From positions 31,178,829-31,242,828 of the forward strand of contig AP025049.1 in NCBI GenBank assembly GCA_036186865.1: a DNA stretch of 64,000 nt, written 5' to 3'. This DNA comes from Eustoma russellianum. Its lineage: Eukaryota > Streptophyta > Magnoliopsida > Gentianales > Gentianaceae. Each line of letters opens with the position of its first letter. Within the stretch, counting starts at the first letter, position 1. Positions 22,028-32,695 of this stretch are shown in pieces. The notes below the pieces were generated by a model. That model saw only the letters and a program-made list of their open reading frames with translations, ran no database searches and had not been told where the DNA came from. The position numbers were made by a program, and so were the translations under genes.

Positions 22028-25000
22028 TGTTGTACCCAACTAGGAACCCCCTTGTACTTGAGACTTATCTAAGAGAATTTATGAAAAGTTGTGTCTTCAA
22101 GCACAATTTATTTAGATTGATGATTTTTTTTATGTTAAGAAAAGTATTATATAAAAGATTCAAACATGAATATTGGACTATGTGAAGTGGCCCAATTCAC
22201 TCCCAAGTGCTTGGGAGGTTTCAGCCACAAGGAGAGTGAAGGCCTTGTAGGATTTCTTAAGATTTTAAGAAGAGGAATTTTGAAGGGCCATCTTTTAAGT
22301 GAGCCCAAATAGCAATTAAATAATTTTGGGTAATGGGCAAAATTGTTCCCAACTTTCACCCAAAATTTTCGGCCTTAGCCCAAAGGAACTCAAAATTTTC
22401 CCTAATCACATATTTTAAAAGAAAAGGGGGGAAAATAAATAAGTAAAGAGAAGGCAACCATTTTTATTAAATTGAAATAAAGCATGGTTAGGGTCATTAA
22501 GACCCCCAACTGCCGGGTAGCCTATGTGGTTAACCAAGGAGGATTTTTTTTAACTCTACCATGGTTACTTTATATCAACCCAAGGTTAAAATAACCCTAA
22601 TTAATTAAAGTAACCAAGGTTAGCCTAAAAGTAACCATGATTGGAATAAAGCAACCCAAGTTAATCAAAAAGTAACCTTGATTAACTAAAGTAACCAAGG
22701 TTAAGGCCCTTAACCTTACTATGGTAATCTATTACCCTCTCCTCCTACCCCCCCCAACGGCTAACACTTAGCCTAAGAAGGAAAATTCATTCCAAAAACA
22801 CTCTAGGATCCTCTCATTCTTCCAACCCTCAAAGAATCACCAAGAGCAAGAAAGTTTTTCCTCTCTTCTCCTTTCTCAAACCACACGACCAAGGTTGCAC
22901 AAAGAAGACTTAGGATTCATCCATGCTCAATTTGGTTTAGGTAAGTGAATACCTCACTCTTCAAGGGAATTTTTACATCTTACTTAGCGTGAAGCTCACC
23001 CTTTTTCTTGCTCCTACACTGTGACCTCCAAGGTCACTAGGTTCAAAATTTTCAAGCTTTTGTGAGGTGCTAGTCTTAAGAGGCTTGAACACTACTCAAG
23101 TTCCATCTTGGTGAGTCCATCTAAACCCTATTTAGTGCATCTTTCACTTAAGAATATGAACTCACAATTGTTCTCTTTTCCCCTTCAAAACTGTGGGGTT
23201 CATGTGTGAAGAAGAGGAAGGCTTCACCTATTCCATACACATTCAAGCTAACAAGAGGAGTAAGTTGAAAAAGGCATGTACACTATACATACTCATGACT
23301 TGGATGTGAAAGTGTATGCTTGAATGTCTAGATGTTATTAAGTTTTAATCTTAGAGGTGAAATGCTAAGTTTTAATGCTTGAAACTTTCGGTACTTAGGT
23401 AAAGAGGCTTGCACGTGTGGGATTTGCTCCAAAGGTGGATTCATTGTTGTTTTAAGAATGAATATGTGGTAAATCTAAGATGAATGTGACGAAGATCTTG
23501 TCTTTGACATGTATGGGGGACGGCTGGATGAAAAAGGGGAAGATAAATGTAGTCCTTGTAAGAAATTGCAACTTGAGGGGTAAAGTGTGAACAAGATGTG
23601 TTCTTTATGTGTTAGGCCTAATGTGTTCATTATGGATATATTATTTTTACCCTTGCATGCGTATAAACAGGCTTTTATGGGGTTAGGGTGTGTATGCAGG
23701 AATTGTACCAAGGATTGATTCTAGTATGAACATGATGTGCATAGTCAAAGGAATGATATATGTGTCATTCAAACTGTTTTGGGGTGATATGTAGATGACT
23801 TTTATAATGTGTTAGAACCTGAAAATCCACATTCTAAAGGTGTACTTGACGTTTTATAAGGTGTTTAAGCCAAACGACTCAAGTTGGGACATCCTAGTAA
23901 GGAAATGTGACAAAATTGGAATTTACTGGAACAAGACAGATTATTATGACGTTTTGTAAGACCTAAAAAGGGACTTTAGAAGTATTCAATTTAGCTAATT
24001 TTTAGCATAACACTAGCCCTATGTGTATAGTAAATACTAGAGTTGGAATTTCGTTAAAAGGAGTCACGGTATATGTTTAATGAAATTTCTAGCAAAACTG
24101 GTCAAGCTGAAAATTACTGGAATGAACAGATTTTTATGTGACATAATGGTTGACCTGGAAATGGACCCTAGGAATATGCAATTAGACTGATTTTTGGTAT
24201 GACGTTAGCCCTATGTGTTTGCTAAGTGTGTGAGCTGGAATTTTCAAAAAATGACATAAGGATTGGTCACAATAAAATTCGTAGTAAAATTGGTCATTCT
24301 AGAATACAGCATGTAACCGTTTCAGGAAAAAGAATAAACGACCCCTTTAAAGTTATTATAATGCTGCGAAACTTGTATGACAATTACTTAAGACACATGT
24401 GAGTGTTTTCATGTAAACCACGTAGCTCAGAATTATTATTTTAAGGGGTAATCACCAAAGCTAAGTCGGTGTACTAATCTGAAATTTTGGGCAGAATTAA
24501 GGAACTTGTTGTGAGGCTTTGTTTTGATGGGCTTAGACTTAATTATATAGCTTGGGCTTATGACCATTAATTATTGGCATGTCTACATCATTTTCCAGGG
24601 TCGGCCTAAATTAAAATAAGCGTAATGGGCTTAAAGGAAAAGTAAAAGAAAGGACACTGTACTGCTGAAATTCAGCAGTACTCTGTTTCGTAATTAAATA
24701 AACTAAGTGTCTTACACATCTCATATTGTTACGAAAATTATATTGCGACTAGAAAAGATACTCTTATGCATATGTATGACAAAGAACTCATGATAATGGG
24801 CCTAAAACACGAGGTTTTGAGGCTGTGCATATGGAACGATAATTCTGGAAAATTTTTCCAGCCTAAAGAATAAGTTGTACTTATGTGTATATGTAACGCA
24901 TCATGTCATGGATTCCATAGTACATGTCATACATTGCATCATCGTCATTTACATGATTTATGGAACTAATTTTATGAGAAAGAAAGATGAAAAAGCGTTT

Positions 25001-26057
25001 TTAAAGAAAAGATTCCGTTATTAAAAGAACGCTCTCCACCGGTACCGTGTGTGTTTCTGGCCAGTAAGGACCCGTTCCAGATCCGGGGTTAATTGATCTG
25101 ATGATATGGACCGTTCAGGCCCGGAGAGAATAGGCCTGATAAGTGATGACGTGACCGCTCCGAATCCGAGAATAATAGATGCGAAGAGAAATAAGTGACC
25201 GCCTTAGATCCGGGTGAGTAGATCTCAACACTCTCTTGTTTTCTTGACGATGATGTTTTGAAACAAAAGAACAAAAGATCTTATCTTCATCTTTATCATA
25301 ATGCATCACTCGTACATACTTATGCATGTTGCATTTAATGAGTCATCGAATAATGGTACGTGATACTTAGACTAAGTTGTTATGACTTGATAGCTCCTAA
25401 GTTATGATCTTATTGAGTGACGATCTTTAATAAGTTATGAACTTTTATGAGTTACGATCTTTTATAAGTTTTCTTTTACAAGTTATGATCCCTGATAAGT
25501 TATGATACTTGATACATTATGAGTTGATCACTGACGAGTATTGGATGGAAAGTCAGGTATGTTTCTAAACCGAATTTTGGGGTTCGGGTCTTGTATGTAC
25601 TTTCCATTTAATTAACGATTATTTATAGTTTACTTGCTGGTGACTTAGTCACTCACCCCTTATTTTTCCTCCCAGAGGCCGCAGGAAATTGAGTGGAATG
25701 GATTGAAGATGAACCTAGGGTTCCTTACCTGTAGAGGCACAAAAGATGGATGGTCTAGGAGACTTGACGAGATGATTGTGACCGATGATCTTTTTTATGG
25801 AATTGTGGTGGAAACAATTACTTTTGGGAATTTCCATACTTTATGATTGGGTTATAAAATTGATGATGGTTTCGTAGACGCTTTTATTTAAAAGTTTTTA
25901 TTTAGCCTCGATTTTGCTTACTTGTGGATGTGTAAGTATGAAAGTCCTTATATTTTATTCTAGACTTTGTTATGTTATGGACTGACGCCTGGTACTCTCC
26001 GTAGTGAAGTACGGCGGGCGCACCGTATCCGGCTGGGCCGGGGTGCGGGGCGCTATA
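22028..26057 (+). mobile_element. 3' LTR of gypsy copy 1 (family G1)
   Basis: 4.03 kb, from TGTTGTACCCAACTAGG to GGGGCGCTATA (the final CA mutated). It holds a region of short AACC(A/T)(A/T)GGTTA-like palindromic repeats (22540-22740), an inverted repeat ctgctgaaattcagcag (24663-24680), the tandem array (25067-25230) and the hairpin/acceptor module (25631-25735). No protein gene is inside; short frames on both strands are incidental. Related LTRs are at 52524-53740 (minus) and within 53741-58318 (plus). Confidence 0.9.
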
Positions 26058-26641
26058 TACTAAGTGGTTGAAGGAGATATTTCTTAGTACAAATCTTAAT
26101 CTCTAATTCATCCTTTCATATATCTTACGGTTTCTAGGAAATTTTAGAGAATTACATATCCTTATAACAACATCACATTGTGAATGCATCATGCATACTT
26201 TCTTGTATAATTGCTTTAGAAAACAATTAAGAGGTGTAATTACCCTTTTCTAAAAATAAAAGGGCCTCTTAATGAGCCCCCTACCTGGCGGCTAAAAGGG
26301 GAAGAGGGGTGTTTTCCCTCTTTTCATCTTTTTGAATCCTTAATTAGTAGGACACTTAAATGCTTAGAATAACTCTCCATGGTTTCTAACAAGAGTTAGT
26401 TGTATTAGAATGGAGCTCTTCCTAATGTTCCCAACCCTCTAAGCCGAAAATTGAGTAGTCTTAGGGGGAAATTTTCAGCAACTCACTTGCTTCATAATTC
26501 ACACTTTGGGTAGTATGCTATTTTCCTTTAATCTTAAAATAATTGTGGTAAAGCCAAAGATATCCTCCTTTCGAGATATCGTTCTATTGCCTCGCTTCAT
26601 CCCAACCATAGATACCATACTAATTTAGGCGGGGTACAACA
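26058..26641 (-). mobile_element. Gypsy LTR fragment (family G4), 5' end
   Basis: On the minus strand it starts TGTTGTACCCCGCC at 26641, inserted in a SIRE LTR; the next bases on its right are ATTTA (26642-26646), the complement of TAAAT. After 584 bases it is cut by the end of gypsy copy 1. No coding sequence. Confidence 0.7.
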
Positions 26642-26688
26642 ATTTAGATCATTTATTTTGTGAATCACTCAAACACTTTTTCTCAACA

Positions 26689-26979
26689 ATCTCTCCCTTT
26701 TGATGATTTAAAAAATAACCTCAGTTCATGATTTAAATTTAACCGTTCCCCCTCCAATCGTGCACAAATTCAAATTTTGAATTTTGAATTCTCTCCCCCT
26801 TGATGTGTGCAATCATGCTCTCTCTCCCCCTTAAATCATTCTCTCTACCCTTAAATCATACACTTTCTCTTCCCCTTTATTTTGTAAATAATATCAAAAG
26901 TGCATGTAAGAAAGAAATAACAATCAGTAAAAAATCATGCATTTCAAGCGCGTTCTTAAGGGTTATTTATTCAACCCTT
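26689..26979 (-). promoter_or_regulatory. 3' region of outer gag-only element with polypurine tracts
   Basis: On the minus strand several AAGGGGGAGA-like runs (near 26797, 26825 and 26870) precede the last tract aaaagggagagatt at 26689-26702 next to the LTR start. No coding capacity. Confidence 0.7.
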
Positions 26980-27461
26980 TGCAAACGTACCTTTTGGTAC
27001 CCAAACTTAGGTGACCTTCCTAGGTGTTCCAAAAGGTGAGAAAAGAGATGAAGACGCAATATAATATATGTTGAGGGCAAATGCGTTTGGCCTTTGGCCG
27101 ATAATCCCATCATGCACATAGTATGATCTTTGCTATTGATATGCCTTTGTGCTAGTGTGCATAGTGCATGTTCTAGATGTATTTTTGTTGAATGAATGTC
27201 GTGTATGCATCAATGGTTTCTTTTCATATCTATATAGCATATAATTATATCTCGTATGATGTGAAGATGAAGGACGGTGAGATGACATAGGGGGGAATCT
27301 AGGCGTCTTCTTAGGCGCCACATATGTCTTAGACACATCTATTTTCTTAGACGAAATGAATTTTGTTGATTTGTTTAGTGTCTCATTTTTCTCAACGTAT
27401 CATAATCCGGTTTTGTGGTTATCATGCTTTTGTGAAGAAACGATGCGATCTAGCATGTTTG
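26980..27461 (-). pseudogene. Outer element gag, C-terminal part
   Basis: On the minus strand the sequence reads from LDRIVSSQKHDN, KTGL and STKFISSKK through a basic Ser/His/Thr-rich stretch (RYEKKPLMHTRHSF) to VWVPKGT near 26990. It continues the gag at 35755-36656 once the inner element and its GTTTG duplication are ignored. Stops interrupt the last part. The order of residues matches the C-terminus of the 629-residue Gag inside the inner element. Confidence 0.8.
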
Positions 27462-30400
27462 TGTAGGATCTGCAAGGCACCACTAGAAGGGGGGGTTGAA
27501 TAGTGGGTGCGGAAAATGTGGTTTTTAAAATTTCTTTAAACTTGAACAATTCAAGTTCTGAAAACAGATTCTGTTTTCATGACTAGTTTTAAAACGTTTT
27601 GAAAACTAGGTTTCAGGTCTTCAAAAATTCTGAAATTTGGAGAGAACTTAGACTCAGATGTTATGAGTGTCTCCTAAAAATTTCAGATTAAAATTCAACC
27701 TTTAACCCCTTCAAAAACCGTTGATACTCAGATTGTGCAAATCTGCCAGAAACGGTAGATGGTTTTGAAAAATTAATTCCTATTTGTGTGAACGTCCAAA
27801 TGCTCTGAAAATTTGACCACTAACTCCTTATATACTATATTTAAATGGGTTGAAACAGTTTTGGAAAATTCTTTTGGGAAGTAGGTCAAATATAATCAAA
27901 GTCTCAACCTTTGCAAGTCTGAAAATCAGACTGCACTAGTCTCAGAACTTTTGATGTTTGATTGACTTATACTTATCCAAAAGGGTTGAAACTTGTTCCA
28001 AATTAACCCTAGAACGTGTAAGTATGTTTCTGGAAATTTTTATAATTTGTGAAAATTGTTTACTATTTTTACGGATGCGATCAAGAAGGATAAACAGTGC
28101 AGTAACTGAAACGTAAATGCAGAAAGTAAATGACACCAAGAATTTTATACTGGTTCGGTTATAAACAACCTACTCCAGTCTTCAAGGAACACCTTCCTTG
28201 GTTCACACTAATCACACACACGCAGTACACCTTACCGCAGGGTTGATAGAGTTACACCTAACTCCAACCCTTTACAAACCTTGTATGTCGAGTACAATTC
28301 ACACGAACACCACCACCTCGCTAGAATGAAGATTGATCACACCTTGATCAATCTTTTACAAAGATGAATGAATGGTGGTTTATATGAAGCCTATTCAAGA
28401 TTGAAAGATGTAAAGTACAATAGGCTTTTTACAAGAAAAGAGAGAAAGAAAGTGTAGGAGAAAAGAAGCTTGGCAATTTGATCACTCTAGAATGCAATTC
28501 TTGGTCTTGTATTTGTTTGTTCTCCTCTTCCTTCCTTATAGATTGCAGCCGTCCCTATGGAGCCTTCTCCCCTCTTGAAAATTTCCTTTTAAGTGCTTGA
28601 GAGAGTGTAAGATATCATGGTGACAATGCTTTGCTTACTTGGCATCATTCCATTGGATCATCATTTAGTCTTTTGCTTACTTGGCACCTCTTTATTGGCT
28701 CAATGTTGTCATCATTTGATGACATGGAAAATCTGAAATAATCACTTAAAATTTGCCAAAAAATCAACCATTAAGTCATACCATAAATCACAAATCCTAT
28801 CATAAATTACAAGACAAGAAATATCCCCTTTTTCAAACCATAGAATCGGCCATAAGTCATATTTTCCATGCTGAATTTTCAGCATTTACATCATCCATTT
28901 TTATCCAAGATAATACCCATTATTATTTGATTTTTCACCATAAAAATGAATCAATCGTATATGGTAAGTCTTGCTAACAATTGATGAATGAACTTGGACA
29001 CAAAAAGAGTGAAAAATTCGGCCAGCACACCTTCACACATGCTGAAAAATTTCAGCATGTGTGATATGTAGAATATCACACCTAATTACCTTACATAATA
29101 TTCAAATCATTTCCATAACATCTTCAATTAATCCTTTAATAAAAAATTGACAAAATATGTTATCTTAACCATGAAGAAATCGGCCACATGTGTGTAGTAT
29201 GCTGAAATTTTCAGCATGTGACATAAGAGAGGTATATGTTGAATACTTACCTTTTGTAGCTTTTCTCTTTGATTCATCAACATTGTATAATTGATCCTTG
29301 ACCAATCAATATGCCAACAAGGCTCCACATGTGCTCCATCTCAGCTGTATGTAACGTTGGAATGTGTATATACATGTGCTGAAATTTATTTTTGTTAACT
29401 TTGTAAAATAGTGCACATTTAATAATACACACATGTAATATTCCAATCAGCCCTTAATTTAATTTTCTAGAACACTTTAAGATGTATATCATATGTAAAA
29501 AGTGTCTAGATACGTGTCACATGATGTTCAAGAAAAACGTTCCATGTTATGTGCGTAGAAAACCGAATTTTCGATATTTATCGATTACCCGATTTTTCTC
29601 TAATTTGAATTCCAACTTTTGCACATGATATATATATTATGTTATACATAATATATATAATATATACTTTAAATCTCAGCACTTGTCTGATTTAAAGTGG
29701 TACCATAAACATGTGACAAAATTAAAATTGGAATCTTCACATTTTGGCCTAAATGTGCGGTGATTTGTGTGTGCCAACGTGGAAAGTATTTTTGGCTGAT
29801 CATACCATGTGTAGCACGAAATTTTCATCAATTTTTGATGTATATGGGCTGGCCATTTATTTATGGCAAGTACGTGACACGTTGGCGAAGTTTCGGTATT
29901 CACCCGATACGACAAATTTCGGTTTAGAACCTTTTATCATGTCGTATTTAATTTGTCATCACCATAACTTATATCATATGATATAAGACCTAAATATACT
30001 CATAAACATGAGTTAAGTATAGTGGTGTGACGTTAACGTACGTACGTAAGATATATAACGTGTCGGTAGTACGTTGGAACACATGTGTATGTGCCTTTAT
30101 TTAAAAAAATCTGAAAATATATATATATATTATGTATATGTGGCGTGTTTAATAAGATGGGGAGGAGGAGAGAACTTTCCTTCCTTGGCCTTGTTGCCTT
30201 TGTGCCTTTTCCAAATGAATCTTCCTTTAATGAACTACTTAGTTTATTAAACTAAGTACTTCACTTAATGAACTACTTTAGTTCATTAATGGCGGCACCT
30301 GAAAATAGTATAAACTCAACAAATGTTCGCCATATGATGTAAGCTTTAATGCTTCATGGCTCGTTAGTACGGCAACATAATATATAAGCTAAATAAGACA

Positions 30401-30517
30401 AGTAATGGCAAGTTATCATGCACACATGTACACTTATGCACGTTTATATCTTATGCTCGTTTTTGTGCACATTTAAATCATGCATTTGAAAATCACTCAA
30501 ACCCCTTTTTCTCTACA
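27462..30517 (-). mobile_element. 3' LTR of inner gag-only element
   Basis: 3,056 bases; on the minus strand from TGTAGAGAAAAAGGGG to GCAGATCCTACA. It contains the hairpin cluster (30227-30291), the 20-base palindrome at 29968-29987, three GCTGAAA/TTTCAGC inverted repeats (28870-28887, 29038-29060, 29200-29218), a TATA-like CTATAAGGAAGG (minus strand, near 28537-28548) and the ccacta/tagtgg inverted repeat near its end. Confidence 0.92.
29968..29987. repeat. Perfect 20-base palindrome in SIRE LTR
   Basis: cttatatcatatgatataag equals its own reverse complement. The 18-base core recurs at 5323-5340, about 35200-35219, 51989-52008 and 58844-58861, always in SIRE LTRs. Confidence 0.85.
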
Positions 30518-30751
30518 ATCTCCCCCTTTTGATGATTTTCAAAATAACTTATGCACATGATTTAAATCCTATCGCTCCCCCTTCAATTATGCATAAAAGT
30601 CTTTCTCTCTCCCCCTTAATTTATGCAATTAGTCTTTCTCTCTCCCCCTTAAATCATGCTTTTTCTCCCCCTTTATTTTGAAAAGTAAATCAAAAGATGC
30701 CTGAAAAAAATTATGCATTTCATATTACGTGCGTTCTTAAGGGTTATTTAT
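30518..30751 (-). promoter_or_regulatory. Polypurine tract and its upstream copies
   Basis: On the minus strand the tract AAAAGGGGGAGATT lies next to the LTR start at 30517; four more G-rich tracts (AAGGGGGAGAGAGA types) lie at about 30575, 30605, 30640 and 30666. Confidence 0.8.
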
Positions 30752-32641
30752 TCAACCCTTTGAAAATGTCCCTTTTGGTACCCAAATTTGGGTGACCTTT
30801 CTAGGTCTTCCAAAAGGTGAGAAAGGTGATGAGAACGCAACATAATAAACTTTTGGTGCGACTGTATCTGGCCTTTGGCCAAGAAATCCTTTATACGCAT
30901 TATATGTAGGACGTTTTGGATATGTCCTTGTGTTTGTATGCGTAGTGCTTGGATGGATTGAATGCCGTGTATGCATCACTCTTTTCTTTTCATATCTATA
31001 TGGTACAACATTGTATTTCGCATGATATGATGAAGAAGTGGGGCGTGATGAGGGAATATGCAATTTTCGCGTCATCTTAGACGCCACTTGAGGCTTTGGG
31101 GTGTCTATTTTCTTAGACATAACAAACTTTGTTGGTTTGGTTGATACTTCATTTGTATCAACGTATCCCAACCCCGTTTTATCACTGTCATGCTTTTGTG
31201 ATGATATAATGCGATGCAGCATGTTGGATCCTGTATCAAACTGTTTCACCTTTTTTTCTACATCGGCATTCCTTGATTTTAATTTTGAAATCTCGGATTT
31301 CAATTCAACGTTCTCGGATGTCAATGATGAAATTTCAGATTTTAATGCATTGATGATGCATGATGACTCTTCTTTAGAATTGTTTAATTGAGCGACAAGA
31401 TTTTCGTTAGAAGATTCTAGCAATTTCTTGTCTTCAATTAATCGTTTCTTTTCTTTTGCAAGAGTCTTTGAAAATTTATGCAATTCTAAATATTGACTAA
31501 ATAAATCATCATATGAACATTCAGAATCGGAATCAGAGTCAGAAGATACCTCATTTGATGCTTTAGATGTAAAGCATACTTGTGCCTTGTGTTCTTCCGT
31601 ATCATCAGTCTCAGAGTCGGATGTGTCACTCCAAGTGGAGGCTTTGAATGCTCTTCTCATTTGCTTAGGTTCTGAGACGAGTCTATTCTTGTTCCGATCC
31701 TTGTGAGGGTATTTGTTTGTTTGTTTCTCTTTATTAGGGCAGTCATATGATAGATGTCCAAGTTTGCCGCATTCATAGCACTTTATTTCCTTATTTTTAT
31801 TTTTATGATCCTTAGATGAGGTAGACTTATGTTTAATCGATTTTCTCAATATTTTTCTTAATCTTTTAGCCATTGTGATTAAGTCCTCATCATCGGAATC
31901 TGTGTCACTATCATCTACGACGTATTCATTTGATTTAAATGCTATAGCCCTATCATTATTAGAAATGGACTCAGAATGTCTTAAAGAGAGTTTGTTTTCA
32001 TATACCTTAAGTGATCCGATTAGTTCTTCCATTTTAATTGATTTGGTCTCTTTGCTTTCTTCTATGGCCGTTACTTTAGGGTCCCATTCAGAAGGAAGGC
32101 TTCGTAGAACTTTCTGCACCTTTTCCTGCGTAGTAAAAGCCTTACCAAGAGACTCAAGAGAGTTGTAGATGTTAGTCAAACGAAGATCCATATCTACAAT
32201 AGACTCATTGGGCAATAATTTAAAAGACTCAAGTGTGGACATGAGCATGTTAATTTTGGACTCCTTTACTTGGCTAGTCCCTTCATGTTTCATTTCAAGA
32301 ATATGCCACATCTCTTGAGCACTAGAACAATTTGACAGGTAACTAGCCTCACTTTTACTCAGGCCATTTAATAATAGTTGCATGGCTTTAGCATTCATGC
32401 CAAGTTTCTTTTTATCATCACTTGTATATTCTTGTCTAGTTTTAACGACTTCTAATGTGACTCCGTCTAGAGTGGACAACTTAGATGGAACAAAAGGACC
32501 ATCTTCTATAATGGACCAAAGATCAATGTCTATTGCCATAAAGAAAAGTTTCATTCTTATCTTCCATTGAATGAAAGACTCACCGTCAAAAAGAGGAGGC
32601 CTTATGGTTGACATTCCTTCTTGCACGGTTGTGGTTGCCAT
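30752..32641 (-). CDS. SIRE-type Gag, 629 residues, intact
   Basis: Capsid-nucleocapsid protein of a SIRE/Maximus copia. From the N-terminus: RPPLFDGESFIQWKIRMK, the UBN2/gag-polypeptide domain (about residues 60-215, with MWHILEMKHEGTSQVKESK), an acidic linker (DDSDTDSDDED), a zinc knuckle CYECGKLGHLSYDC at residues 288-301 (CX2CX4HX4C), Asp/Ser-rich segments, a coiled coil (about residues 385-465) and a basic tail ending VWVPKGTFSKG. The Met start lies about 40 bases after the primer site. The frame is free of stops, unlike the other three gag copies. In full SIRE elements the frame would go on to protease; here a TGA ends it and the 3' region follows. Confidence 0.93.
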   Translation of the reverse strand: MATTTVQEGMSTIRPPLFDGESFIQWKIRMKLFFMAIDIDLWSIIEDGPFVPSKLSTLDGVTLEVVKTRQEYTSDDKKKLGMNAKAMQLLLNGLSKSEASYLSNCSSAQEMWHILEMKHEGTSQVKESKINMLMSTLESFKLLPNESIVDMDLRLTNIYNSLESLGKAFTTQEKVQKVLRSLPSEWDPKVTAIEESKETKSIKMEELIGSLKVYENKLSLRHSESISNNDRAIAFKSNEYVVDDSDTDSDDEDLITMAKRLRKILRKSIKHKSTSSKDHKNKNKEIKCYECGKLGHLSYDCPNKEKQTNKYPHKDRNKNRLVSEPKQMRRAFKASTWSDTSDSETDDTEEHKAQVCFTSKASNEVSSDSDSDSECSYDDLFSQYLELHKFSKTLAKEKKRLIEDKKLLESSNENLVAQLNNSKEESSCIINALKSEISSLTSENVELKSEISKLKSRNADVEKKVKQFDTGSNMLHRIISSQKHDSDKTGLGYVDTNEVSTKPTKFVMSKKIDTPKPQVASKMTRKLHIPSSRPTSSSYHAKYNVVPYRYEKKRVMHTRHSIHPSTTHTNTRTYPKRPTYNAYKGFLGQRPDTVAPKVYYVAFSSPFSPFGRPRKVTQIWVPKGTFSKG

Positions 32642-32682
32642 CTCACTGAATCGTTGGATTCTTTGAAGTGAGTGTTCCTATG

Positions 32683-32695
32683 CTCTGATACCAAT
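32683..32695 (-). promoter_or_regulatory. Primer binding site of inner gag-only element
   Basis: On the minus strand ATTGGTATCAGAG directly follows the LTR end CCTACA; it fits initiator-Met tRNA. Confidence 0.9.

Larger units (their letters stand above)
18009..26057 (+). mobile_element. Tekay/Del-like gypsy copy 1, deleted
   Basis: Order: 5' LTR remnant (18009-19237, its first part lost where SIRE copy 1 inserted), primer site, an internal region lacking gag and protease, RT-RNase H-integrase-chromodomain pol (19337-21982), polypurine tract and a full 3' LTR (22028-26057). Its right end abuts another, minus-strand gypsy LTR at 26058. Broken pol and missing gag make it non-autonomous and dead. 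Confidence 0.9.

Noticed and set aside
22147..22359. Frame shared with 53408-53620
   Set aside because: Both are the same piece of a gypsy LTR in opposite orientation; no coding signal.
28753..28977. Small frames repeated in SIRE LTRs (also 33987-34211, 29753-29986, 34987-35220)
   Set aside because: They are duplicated only because the LTRs are near-identical and are not kept open in the related LTR at 49482-52523.
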